From Oricola sp. (GTDB lineage: Bacteria; Pseudomonadota; Alphaproteobacteria; Rhizobiales; Rhizobiaceae): 64,000 nucleotides of DNA. The position numbers were made by a program, and so were the translations under genes. Positions 1 to 7,807 of this stretch are shown here, in pieces; position 1 is the stretch's first letter, and each line of letters opens with the position of its first letter. Location: the NCBI RefSeq assembly GCF_022763245.1, contig NZ_JALEGV010000032.1:186001-250000 (forward strand). The letters are read 5' to 3'. The notes below the pieces were generated by a model. The model did no database searches. It was not told the DNA's origin and saw nothing but the letters and a program-made list of their open reading frames with translations.

Positions 1-62
1 TTTCGAAGGATTTCGAGCACACGATCACCTATATCGACGATCACTATCGCGAGAAGAAATAG
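1..62 (+). CDS. 3' end of a truncated gene, function unknown
   Basis: An open frame enters from the left edge and closes with TAG after about 19 codons. The visible tail reads SKDFEHTITYIDDHYREKK, a charged helical-looking end. It is too short to assign to a family. Codon use matches the neighbouring genes, so it is probably a real C-terminus, but there is no functional evidence. Confidence 0.4.
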   Translation, partial: SKDFEHTITYIDDHYREKK

Positions 63-77
63 GCTTGGACCCCTTTG

Positions 78-94
78 GGCCCCCATGCGGGGCC
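78..94. terminator. Short GC-rich hairpin after the truncated gene
   Basis: GGCCCC and GGGGCC pair around a 5-base loop, 15 bases after the stop of the partial gene. There is no T-run after it, so it is at best a weak or Rho-assisted terminator. Confidence 0.25.
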
Positions 95-177
95 ATGCCC
101 ATCGGCGCATGGCGTCCGGCATTAGCCTTCCGTTTGCGTTCCCGCGCTAGCCTGTGTGCGGGCTTGAAGGGAACGCG

Positions 178-1035
178 ATGCGAAAGACGCTCCTCGTCAT
201 CGGCGCTTTGCTGATCGGCTTCGTTGGCTGGACCATGGCGGCGAACCGCGAGAGCGGCGCGTATTGGCGGGCGCGCATGGCGATCGCCTGGGTCCGTGGA
301 GAGGCGCCGGAGAGCGTGCTGCGCGTCACCGACACCGGTGGGCGATTGATCGCGAGACCGGCGCAGGATGCGCGGACCGGCGTGTTCATCGCCTATGGCC
401 AATCCAATTCGGCCAATTTCGGTGAGACGGGATATGTGCGGAGAGGGGCCGTCTACAATTTCCTCGACGGTGTCACCTATGCCTATGAGGACCCGGCACT
501 CGGAGCGGACGGGTTCGGCGGCAGCGTTTGGGGCAGGGTCGGAGACAGGCTGATCGACGAGGGCCGATACGACGCCGTGGTTTTCGCGACGACAGGGTTC
601 TCGTCCAAGACGATCGCCCAGTTGAGCGAAGGGCATCTCTACGAGTTCTTCCGGCGCCAATATGCCGGCCTTGCCGAAGCCTATGGCCGGGTTGACGGGA
701 TCCTGTTCCATCAGGGCGAGCAGAACCATCACGACCGCTCGGACGCGGATTACCGGGCTGATTTCGAGCGTTTCCTGGACCGCCTGGAGGCCGATGGAAT
801 CACCGCGCCGCTCTATCTCTCGCTGGCGTCCTATTGCGGCAATTCCGTCGACGAGGCGCTGCTGGCGGTGCAGGATCAGATCATTCGCGGTCACGGGAAC
901 GTTCTGCGCGGGCCGAACACCGATCTCCTGACGGATGACCGTTTCCGGCGCGACCGGTGCCATTTCTCTGCGGAAGGTCTGGACGCCTTCGCTGATCAAT
1001 GGGTTGATGCGATCATCGAGGGCCGCGAGGATTGA
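178..1035 (+). CDS. Secreted or membrane-anchored SGNH esterase, sialate O-acetylesterase (SASA) type
   Basis: The 285-residue product begins with a hydrophobic stretch (about residues 3-21, LLVIGALLIGFVGWTMA) that should export it or anchor it in the inner membrane. The catalytic domain has the GQSN block with its nucleophilic Ser (IAYGQSNSANFG), a middle FHQGEQNHHD block and a late DRCHFSAEG block supplying the Asp and His, as in carbohydrate esterases that remove acetyl groups from sugars. The ATG at 178 follows GAAGGGA; an upstream in-frame ATG at 154 lacks a ribosome site. The substrate is not known; a surface or environmental acetylated glycan is likely. It stands alone, so context does not help. 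Confidence 0.75.
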   Translation: MRKTLLVIGALLIGFVGWTMAANRESGAYWRARMAIAWVRGEAPESVLRVTDTGGRLIARPAQDARTGVFIAYGQSNSANFGETGYVRRGAVYNFLDGVTYAYEDPALGADGFGGSVWGRVGDRLIDEGRYDAVVFATTGFSSKTIAQLSEGHLYEFFRRQYAGLAEAYGRVDGILFHQGEQNHHDRSDADYRADFERFLDRLEADGITAPLYLSLASYCGNSVDEALLAVQDQIIRGHGNVLRGPNTDLLTDDRFRRDRCHFSAEGLDAFADQWVDAIIEGRED

Positions 1036-1117
1036 TTCCTCGTGGCGACGCGATTGCACGCCGTTGGACCTGCCCTGATATGCGTGGTTCGGTTTGTTCC
1101 GGACGTGAGTGACAGCG

Positions 1118-1627
1118 ATGACGCAATCAATCGAAGACATCGAAAAGGACTATTGGGGAGAGCCAGAGTTTGCCTCCCGTCTCGTCTCAACGTGTCACGC
1201 GTTGCGGCGGAAACCCCTTGATCGATTCACGGTCGAGGACCTGCGCGTGATGATCGGGCAAAATCTCAGCCTGCCGATCTTGATGCCGATGGCACTGGAC
1301 CGGTTGCGTGCGGATCCGCTCGCGGAGGGCGACCATTATCCAGGAGACTTGCTATTTTCGGTCTTGCGTTGCCGCTTCGTCGCTGAAGCAGCCTGGGCCG
1401 ATACCCATGAAACGCTGAAGAGCATATGCGAACGAGCTGTCGTGGCGATGCGGCAACTGATCGAAGACGACCTCTGTTCGTGCCTGACGGATGATCCGGC
1501 GGACGCAGCCGGATTGGACAGGGAGGCCATGGAGGGCTTAGTCAGCCAGAATCTGGATCAGGCCTTCAAGGGGCCGCCGATGAGCGATGTCGCGGCGTTT
1601 CTAAATCGTGCGGCAGGTGAGGCTTGA
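1118..1627 (+). CDS. CdiI-type immunity protein, orphan
   Basis: The 169-residue soluble protein opens with IEDIEKDYWGEPEF and carries CHALRRKPLDRFTVEDLRVMIGQ followed by a PLAEGDHYPGDLL-type segment. From memory this is the signature of the contact-dependent growth inhibition immunity family (CdiI_4-like), which binds and neutralises a CdiA toxin tip. No cdiA, cdiB or toxin fragment lies nearby: the left neighbour is an esterase and the right neighbour is a convergent exporter 3 bases away. It is therefore an orphan immunity gene or a family member used otherwise. An in-frame GTG at 1109 is an alternative start; neither start has a strong ribosome site. Confidence 0.65.
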   Translation: MTQSIEDIEKDYWGEPEFASRLVSTCHALRRKPLDRFTVEDLRVMIGQNLSLPILMPMALDRLRADPLAEGDHYPGDLLFSVLRCRFVAEAAWADTHETLKSICERAVVAMRQLIEDDLCSCLTDDPADAAGLDREAMEGLVSQNLDQAFKGPPMSDVAAFLNRAAGEA

Positions 1628-1630
1628 TGG

Positions 1631-2524
1631 TTACGCCGAGAAGATCAGTCCCGAACCGGCGACGACCAGCAGCGACCCCACCCATGCCATTGCCGCGGGG
1701 CGTTCGCGCGTCTTGATCCAGATCAGCGGCAGGATCCAGGCCGGCGTCGTGGCCGACAGGGTGGCGACGATGCCGACCTTGCCGCCCGACAGCGCGAACA
1801 GGACGAGCGTCATGCCGATGCCCATCGCCGCGATGCCGGAGATGCCGATCACCACGGCCATGCGCATCGTGACGGCCGTCTTTGCCTGAACCTGCCGGAT
1901 GCCGGTCGCCATCAGCGCTGACAGGCAGACCACGGAGACGAGGACGCGCAATGCCGAGGCGGTGGCCGGATCGACGCCGGTCTCCATGACCGGCCGCGCG
2001 ATGAGCGAGCCGACCGACTGGCACAACGCCGCGAGAAGACCGAGCGTCACGCCGACCGCCATCGGGCCCTTGACCGTTTCCCACGTGTCGAGCTGCGACC
2101 GGCGCTTGCCGAAGACAATGGCGAGGACGACGCCAGCGAAGACGACGGCGATGCCGACGATCTTCTGCGTCACGATGGTCTCGCCCAGGAACATCCAGCC
2201 GAGCAGGGCCGAGATCGGCGCATTGGTGGAAAACAGGATGTTGGATCGGCGCGGACCCAGCCGGTTCATCGTGACGAACAGGCACGTGTCGCCGAGAAAG
2301 ATGCCGATGAAGCCCGACAGGATCAGCGGCAGGAGGTGTCCGGTCTCCAGCGTGCGCCAGCCGCCGGTGAGGAGCACATAGGCGGCGAGAATCACGAAGA
2401 CGATGCCCATGCGCAGCCGGTTGAAGGCGATCGCGCCGAGCGCGCCGGACGGCCCCGCCGCCAGGACGGCGGAGAACGCCCATGTCATCGCGGCGGCAAG
2501 CGCCGCCAGTTCAAAGGGGCTCAT
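1631..2524 (-). CDS. EamA/DMT family membrane exporter
   Basis: The 297-residue hydrophobic protein has about ten membrane segments in two repeated halves, the drug/metabolite transporter layout. Conserved-looking elements include ALAAAMTWAFSAV at the start, NRLRMG at the end of the first helices and ATTPAWILPLIWI near the end of the second repeat. Such proteins export amino acids, their derivatives or other small metabolites; the substrate here is unknown. It starts 19 bases after the stop of the Bcr/CflA-type gene and is probably transcribed with it. The divergent LysR gene further upstream may control the pair. Confidence 0.8.
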   Translation of the reverse strand: MSPFELAALAAAMTWAFSAVLAAGPSGALGAIAFNRLRMGIVFVILAAYVLLTGGWRTLETGHLLPLILSGFIGIFLGDTCLFVTMNRLGPRRSNILFSTNAPISALLGWMFLGETIVTQKIVGIAVVFAGVVLAIVFGKRRSQLDTWETVKGPMAVGVTLGLLAALCQSVGSLIARPVMETGVDPATASALRVLVSVVCLSALMATGIRQVQAKTAVTMRMAVVIGISGIAAMGIGMTLVLFALSGGKVGIVATLSATTPAWILPLIWIKTRERPAAMAWVGSLLVVAGSGLIFSA

Positions 2525-2543
2525 CGATCGTGCTCGTGACGCC

Positions 2544-3743
2544 TCAGGCGGCGGTTCCCGCCTGGGGCGCTGCGCGCAGGGTCCAGAACGCCAGCAGGAA
2601 GGCAGCCGTCGCGCAGAACGCGATCGCGGTCACCATCGGCAGCGAGGTTCCGTCGAAGAAGGGCGCGGTGATGACGATCATCACGCCGCCCGACACCATC
2701 TGGAGCGTGCCGCCAAGGGACGAGGCGAGGCCGGCCTTGTCGCCGTGATCGTCCAGCGCCATGACCATGACCGGCGCCATGACGAGACCGAAGAACGCGT
2801 AACCCACGAAGAGCAGCCCCATCAGCACGCCCAGCGCGTTGAAGCCGGCGATGGTGACGGCCAGGAGGACCAGCACGGTTACGGCAAAGCCGCCCGTGGC
2901 GATCAGCACCATGCGCGCCATGCCGTAGCGCTCGCCAAGCGTCGGCGCGATCTGCGACGCGCCGAAGAAGCCGATCGCGTTGACCGCGAAGGCCAGGCTG
3001 AACTGGAACGAGTCGAGCCCGTACTGACCCGTGTAGACGAAGGAGGCCGTCGACAGGAACACGAAAAAGCTCGCCATGCCGAAGCCGCCGATCAGGGTCA
3101 GGCCGATGAACTTGCCGTCGGTCAGCAAGGTGCGCGCACCGGCCAGGAGCACGCGCGGGCGCACGGGCACCCGCTTGTCGGCCGCCAGCGTTTCCGGCAG
3201 TTGCGTCGCCGTCAGCAGGATGGAGAGGATCGCTGCGCCGGCCAGAACCTCGAAGATCAGGCGCCAGCCATCGAGCGCGATCAGCCCGGAGCCGGCCAGC
3301 GGGGCGAGCATCGGCGAGACCGAGATCACCAGCATGATCAGCGCCATCATCCGTGTCGCGTCGCGCCCGGTGTAGAGATCGCGCACGATGGCGCGCGGCA
3401 CGACCATGACCGTCGCCGCGCCGAGCGCCTGCACGAACCGGCCGACCGACAGCCAGCCGATGGACGGCGCCCAGGCGCAGGCCAGCGAACCGATGATGAA
3501 GACCGCAAGGCCGATATAGATGGGCCGCTTGCGCCCGATCCAGTCGGCGAGGGGGCCGTAGACGAGCTGGGCCACGCCGAAGGCGATGAAATAGGCGGTC
3601 AGCGTCGTCTGGGTCGCCGCGATGGTGGTTTCCAGGTCATCCGCGATGGTCGGGAGAGCCGGGAGATACATGTCGATCGCGAAGGGGCCGACCAGCGCCA
3701 AAAGACCAAGCGTGATCGCGGAACGCAAAAAACCGGGCTGCAT
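2544..3743 (-). CDS. Bcr/CflA-family multidrug efflux MFS transporter
   Basis: About 399 residues with twelve predicted membrane segments. The N-terminus contains LALVGPFAIDMYLPALPTIA, the helix-1 signature of the Bcr/CflA drug:proton antiporters, and PLADWIGRKRPIYIGL is the MFS loop 2-3 motif. The ATG at 3743 has GGAGG 5 bases upstream; longer in-frame starts extend into noncoding-looking sequence and were rejected. The likely role is proton-driven export of chloramphenicol- or bicyclomycin-like compounds, though the specificity cannot be read. The EamA exporter follows in the same direction. Confidence 0.82.
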   Translation of the reverse strand: MQPGFLRSAITLGLLALVGPFAIDMYLPALPTIADDLETTIAATQTTLTAYFIAFGVAQLVYGPLADWIGRKRPIYIGLAVFIIGSLACAWAPSIGWLSVGRFVQALGAATVMVVPRAIVRDLYTGRDATRMMALIMLVISVSPMLAPLAGSGLIALDGWRLIFEVLAGAAILSILLTATQLPETLAADKRVPVRPRVLLAGARTLLTDGKFIGLTLIGGFGMASFFVFLSTASFVYTGQYGLDSFQFSLAFAVNAIGFFGASQIAPTLGERYGMARMVLIATGGFAVTVLVLLAVTIAGFNALGVLMGLLFVGYAFFGLVMAPVMVMALDDHGDKAGLASSLGGTLQMVSGGVMIVITAPFFDGTSLPMVTAIAFCATAAFLLAFWTLRAAPQAGTAA

Positions 3744-3974
3744 AAGCGCCTCCGGATGAACGGTGAATTGTGAGCGGGTGAAACGGGCGGCATGGCCCGA
3801 AGATGGTCCCCGTACACCCGTTCGATCCGGCAGACCAGACGCGTCGGTCGAAAACGGTGCGTTCACGCGCGCTTCTGCCCGAAGGCGATGCAGGATGGCA
3901 ACAGCTCGCGCTGTCCCGGGAAGCTCGGGGCCGGGGCGTTCGGGCCGCTCCGCCCCCTCATTGTGTGGGCGCTT

Positions 3975-4154
3975 TCAGCAGGTGCTGTGTTCGCGCATCG
4001 AGGAAAAGGGCAGGTCGGCGAGTTCGTCTGCGGTCATCTTGCGGATGACCGGATCGGACAACGCGTCGTTGCGCCTGTCTTCCTGCTGCTCGGGCGAGCG
4101 GCGCTTGCGCCAAAGGGCGAATATATAGAGAAGCTTTATCATGGTCCGCATCAT
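3975..4154 (-). CDS. Small basic protein of unknown function (59 aa)
   Basis: A short frame with a hydrophobic-basic N-terminus (MIKLLYIFALWRKRR) and an acidic C-terminal half ending DPVIRKMTADELADLPFS. The layout recalls small alphaproteobacterial proteins of the DUF1127 kind, but the arginine-rich core of that family is not clear. Possible starts are at 4154, 4151 and 4142. It lies between the Bcr-type gene and the divergent lysR. A real gene is plausible; no function can be given. Confidence 0.4.
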   Translation of the reverse strand: MMRTMIKLLYIFALWRKRRSPEQQEDRRNDALSDPVIRKMTADELADLPFSSMREHSTC

Positions 4155-4214
4155 GCGCGCCGAGTGTCGGGAAAGAAATCGACTTCTTGTCGTTGATGTT
4201 TTAGAAATTCTGAA

Positions 4215-5120
4215 ATGAGAAATCTGAACTCGGTCCATCTTTCGGGTTTGCGCGCGGTCGAAGCCGTCGGCCGGCTAGGCAGCCTTGCCGCCGCGGCGGA
4301 GGAGCTCGGCGTGACCGCCGGCGCGGTCAGCCAGCAGCTCCAGCGCACGGAGGAGGCGCTCGGACGGCCTCTCTTCTCGCGCGAGGCGAAAGGGTTGCGG
4401 CCGACACCGCTCGGGCAACAGGTCTGCGAGCGACTGACCGTCGGCATGGGCGAGTTGTCGAAGGCCGTGGCGCTGGCGAAGGAGCCGGCGGGCAATGCGC
4501 TCACCGTTTCCGTCGCGCCGATCTTCGCCTCTAAGTGGCTGGTCTGGCGTCTCTCGGATTTCCGCAGGCACGATCCCGACGTGCGTGTGCGCATCGATGC
4601 CGATGTGGGGCTGGTCGATCCGAACACGGCCGATGTCGATGCCTGCGTGCGCGTGGGCAAGGGGAACTATGCCGGCGTGAAGGCGGAGTGGATGCTCGAC
4701 CAGGAGGTGTTTCCGGTGTGCCACCCGGCGATGGCGCAATCCCTGAAGACGCCCGGGGATCTGGCGATCGTGCCGATCGTGCGCGACCAGTATGCCCTGT
4801 TTTCCTGGGACGTCTGGCTGAAGCCCAACGGTCTCGACCAGTCGATCCTGGGTGAGGGGCCGGTCTATTCGGACGGCGCGCTTTGTCTTGACGCGGCAAG
4901 CGCCGGGCAGGGCGTGTTTCTGGCCTGGGAACCGCTGGCGAGCCATGCGCTCGCCTCGGGCCAGGTCGTCGCGCCGTTTCCCGATCGCTATCCGACCGGC
5001 GATTCCTACTGGTTCGTGACGGGAGCGGTGCAGCGGCCGAACCCGCATGTCGACCGTTTCCGCGACTGGCTGAAGGCGGAGCTCGCTGCGTCGGTCAACC
5101 CGGTCAGCTTGCGTCCATGA
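4215..5120 (+). CDS. LysR-family transcriptional regulator, GcvA-like
   Basis: The 301-residue protein starts with a LysR winged helix-turn-helix (about residues 5-65; AAAAEELGVTAGAVSQQLQ is the recognition segment), followed by a periplasmic-binding-like effector domain beginning near VSVAPIFASKWLVWRLSDF. That linker and the LFSREAKGLRPTPLG segment resemble the GcvA/AmpR subgroup. It is divergent from the small protein and the two exporters on its left, so it is a candidate controller of them. Its 3' end overlaps the convergent cobK gene by 17 bases. Confidence 0.85.
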   Translation: MRNLNSVHLSGLRAVEAVGRLGSLAAAAEELGVTAGAVSQQLQRTEEALGRPLFSREAKGLRPTPLGQQVCERLTVGMGELSKAVALAKEPAGNALTVSVAPIFASKWLVWRLSDFRRHDPDVRVRIDADVGLVDPNTADVDACVRVGKGNYAGVKAEWMLDQEVFPVCHPAMAQSLKTPGDLAIVPIVRDQYALFSWDVWLKPNGLDQSILGEGPVYSDGALCLDAASAGQGVFLAWEPLASHALASGQVVAPFPDRYPTGDSYWFVTGAVQRPNPHVDRFRDWLKAELAASVNPVSLRP

Positions 5121-5787
5121 CGCGCATGATGACCGGCAGTCCGAGTTGCCGTGCGGCCTCGATCTTGGCGTAGGCGCCGCTGCCGCCTGAGTTACGGCAG
5201 ACGATGTGGGTGATCGCATGGGCGCTCAGAACGGCAACCTCGTCCTGCGCCGTGCGGCCCGGCCTGCCGATCAACAGCTCATGGTCCGGCAGGGCAAGCG
5301 GCGTTTCCGGCGGATCGATCATGCGCACGAGGAAATGCACGTCGGCGCGCTCTGCGAATGGTGCGATGTGCTGGCTGCCCAGTGCCAGCAGGACCCTGGC
5401 GCCTGCCGGAATCGCGTCGCGGGCCTCCTCGAGACTTGAGACCTCGATCCAGATGTCGCCGGGCTGTCTTGCCCATGGCGGACGTGCGCGCACCTCAAGC
5501 GGAACGCCCGCGTGTTGGGCGGCCAGTCTGGCGTTCGTCGATATGCACCTCGCAAAGGGGTGGGTGGCGTCGATCAGCCGGGTGATGCGTTCTGCCCGCA
5601 GATAGGCGGCAAGGCCGTCCGCGCCGCCGAAGCCGCCGATGCGGACCTCACCGGCGAGCGGATGCGGTTCTTTCGTGCGGCCGGCGAGCGAGGTGATGAC
5701 GCGCCACTCCGGGTGGTCGCGCACGAGTTCGGCGGCCAGTGCCGCGGCTTCCTTTGTGCCGCCGAGGATGAGGACGGTCTCGGTCAC
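5104..5787 (-). CDS. cobK: Precorrin-6A reductase
   Basis: This 227-residue NAD(P)H-dependent enzyme reduces a double bond of the precorrin-6A macrocycle in cobalamin synthesis. Family marks are the N-terminal VLILGGTKEAAALA, LIDATHPFA near residue 93 and SGGSGAYAKIEAARQLGLPVIM near the end. The GTG start overlaps the TGA of cbiD by four bases (GTGA), so the two are translationally coupled. Length is typical of CobK/CbiJ. Confidence 0.92.
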   Translation of the reverse strand: MTETVLILGGTKEAAALAAELVRDHPEWRVITSLAGRTKEPHPLAGEVRIGGFGGADGLAAYLRAERITRLIDATHPFARCISTNARLAAQHAGVPLEVRARPPWARQPGDIWIEVSSLEEARDAIPAGARVLLALGSQHIAPFAERADVHFLVRMIDPPETPLALPDHELLIGRPGRTAQDEVAVLSAHAITHIVCRNSGGSGAYAKIEAARQLGLPVIMRVMDAS

Positions 5788-6905
5788 GCGAACCCTGTCC
5801 GCGCGAGGATCGTGCCCTTGCGGTCGGTGACGATCACTTCGACCTCGACCGGGGCGTCGCGCAGGGTTTCACTGGCGGTGCGGCGGGCCAGTTCAGCGAT
5901 CGGGCCGGCCAGGTCGATGCCGTTTTCACGAGTCAGGCCAAGCACTTCTGCGGCGGTGTTCGCATTCAGAATCCGGTCGCCGAGCTTGCGGTCGAGGCCC
6001 GCTTCGAGCGATCTCGCCAGCAGGAAGTCCATGTCGACCTGGCTGCGGCCGGAATGCAGGTCGAGCGCGCCCTGCGCCAGCTTCGTCATCTTGGCGAATC
6101 CGCCGGCCAGCGTCAGGCGTGGAACGGGGTGCGCGCGCAGATATTTCAACAGTCCGCCGGCAAAATCGCCCATGTCGAGCAGTGCCGTTTCGGGCAGGTG
6201 ATAGATCGCCTGGGCGGCGTCCTCCGAGGTCGAGCCGGTTGCGCCCATGACATGTGTCAGACCCGTGGCGCGCGCGACGTCGATGCCGCGATGGATCGAA
6301 TGGATCCATGCCGAGCAGGAGAAGGGATGCACGATGCCGGTCGTGCCGAGGATCGAGATGCCGCCGACGATGCCGAGCCGCGGGTTCCAGGTCTTCTGCG
6401 CCAGCGCCTCGCCGCCCGGAACGGAGATGGTGATCTCGATGTCGGCGGGCAGGTCATGGGTGGCGCAGAGCGTTTCGACCTCCTTCGTCATCATCGCCCG
6501 CGGCACCGGATTGATCGCCGCCTCGCCGGGTGCGACCGGCAGGCCGGGTTTGGTGACGGTGCCCACGCCGTCGCCCGCGCGAAAGACGATGCCGGTTCCG
6601 GGCGCTGCGCGGGCAATTCGCGCGATTATCGTGGCGCCATGCGTGACATCCGGATCATCGCCCGCATCCTTGACGATGCCTGCCTCGGCGAACCCGTCTT
6701 CCAGCCGCTCGCGGGCGAGCGCGAAGGCGGGCGTTTCGCCCCTGGGCAGGGTGATCGTCACGGGATCCGGGAACTGGCCGGTCAGGAGGGCGGTCAGCGC
6801 GGCCTTCGTCGCCGCCGTGGCACAGGCGCCGGTTGTCCAGCCGCGACGAAGCGGACCGGCCGGCTTGCGGCTCTCGCGCGTGGATTCGGCTTTGCCCGTG
6901 ACCAT
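5784..6905 (-). CDS. cbiD: Cobalt-precorrin-5B C1-methyltransferase
   Basis: About 373 residues. It contains LRRGWTTGACATAATKAAL, the CbiD signature, plus GTTGIVHPFSC and a glycine-rich GGFAKMTKLAQGA segment. It methylates C-1 of the corrin ring precursor with S-adenosylmethionine. CbiD was named in the anaerobic route, but alphaproteobacteria often carry it alongside aerobic-type Cob enzymes, as here. I chose the ATG at 6905 because a longer start at 6974 would overlap the divergent cobA coding sequence. It is the first gene of a leftward pair with cobK. Confidence 0.88.
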   Translation of the reverse strand: MVTGKAESTRESRKPAGPLRRGWTTGACATAATKAALTALLTGQFPDPVTITLPRGETPAFALARERLEDGFAEAGIVKDAGDDPDVTHGATIIARIARAAPGTGIVFRAGDGVGTVTKPGLPVAPGEAAINPVPRAMMTKEVETLCATHDLPADIEITISVPGGEALAQKTWNPRLGIVGGISILGTTGIVHPFSCSAWIHSIHRGIDVARATGLTHVMGATGSTSEDAAQAIYHLPETALLDMGDFAGGLLKYLRAHPVPRLTLAGGFAKMTKLAQGALDLHSGRSQVDMDFLLARSLEAGLDRKLGDRILNANTAAEVLGLTRENGIDLAGPIAELARRTASETLRDAPVEVEVIVTDRKGTILARTGFA

Positions 6906-6958
6906 GGCCGTCTTATAGGTGACGACACAATGACGACAAAGCGGGAAACACGGCGGCG

Positions 6959-7807
6959 ATGAACGCGGACGCATTTCTGGACGGCCTTCCCCGGTTCGAA
7001 CCGGGCCATGTCTGGTTGGTCGGTGCGGGACCGGGCGATCCGGGCCTGCTCACGCTGCACGCCGTCAACGCGCTGAAACAGGCCGACGTCGTGGTCCATG
7101 ACGCGCTGGTCAACGCCGATTGCCTTGCGCTGGCGCGCGACGGAGCGGCGCTTGAATATGCGGGCAAGCGCGGCGGCAAACCGTCGCCGAAGCAGCGCGA
7201 CATCTCGCTGCGGCTGGTCGAACTTGCGCGCGAGGGCAAGCGCGTCCTTCGCCTGAAGGGCGGCGATCCCTTCGTCTTCGGGCGCGGCGGGGAAGAGGCG
7301 CTGACGCTGGTGGACCATGGCATTCCGTTTCGCGTCGTGCCGGGCGTGACGGCCGGGATCGGCGGGCTCGCCTATGCCGGCATTCCCGCCACCCATCGCG
7401 ACACCAACCACAGTGTGACGTTCCTGACCGGGCACGACGCCACCGGCGTGATGCCGGACGCGATCGACTGGGCGAGTGTTGCGCGGGGGGCGCCGGTGGT
7501 GGTGATGTATATGGCGATGAAGCATATCGGGACGATCGCGGCGCGGCTGATCGCGGAAGGCCGGTCGCCGGACGAGCCGGTGGCCTTTGTCTGCAACGCG
7601 ACGACGCCGCAGCAGCAGGTGTTGGAGACGACGCTGGCGCGTGCCGAGGCGGACCTCGTGACCGCGGGGCTTGTGCCGCCGGCGATCGTGGTTGTCGGCG
7701 AAGTTGTCCGCCTGCGCGCCGCGCTCGACTGGCTGGGCGCGTCGACGACGGGCCGCACGCTGGTCGCCGACCCTCTCGGCAGCCGGTCGAAGGACCGCAC
7801 GGCATGA
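6959..7807 (+). CDS. cobA: Uroporphyrinogen-III C-methyltransferase
   Basis: This 282-residue SAM-dependent enzyme makes precorrin-2 from uroporphyrinogen III, the branch point to cobalamin and siroheme. Visible SUMT marks are VWLVGAGPGDPGLLTLHA at the N-terminus, VVHDALV, RLKGGDPFVFGRGGEEA, and PGVTAGIGGLAYAGIPATHR. No CysG-type dehydrogenase domain is fused. It is divergent from cbiD with only 53 bases between starts. The last codons overlap the cobB start (ATGA). Confidence 0.93.
   Translation: MNADAFLDGLPRFEPGHVWLVGAGPGDPGLLTLHAVNALKQADVVVHDALVNADCLALARDGAALEYAGKRGGKPSPKQRDISLRLVELAREGKRVLRLKGGDPFVFGRGGEEALTLVDHGIPFRVVPGVTAGIGGLAYAGIPATHRDTNHSVTFLTGHDATGVMPDAIDWASVARGAPVVVMYMAMKHIGTIAARLIAEGRSPDEPVAFVCNATTPQQQVLETTLARAEADLVTAGLVPPAIVVVGEVVRLRAALDWLGASTTGRTLVADPLGSRSKDRTA

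Noticed and set aside
2403-3773. 456-codon rightward frame opposite the Bcr/CflA gene
   Set aside because: Arg/Asp/Gln-rich composition typical of an antisense shadow; the leftward frame has clear membrane helices and family motifs.
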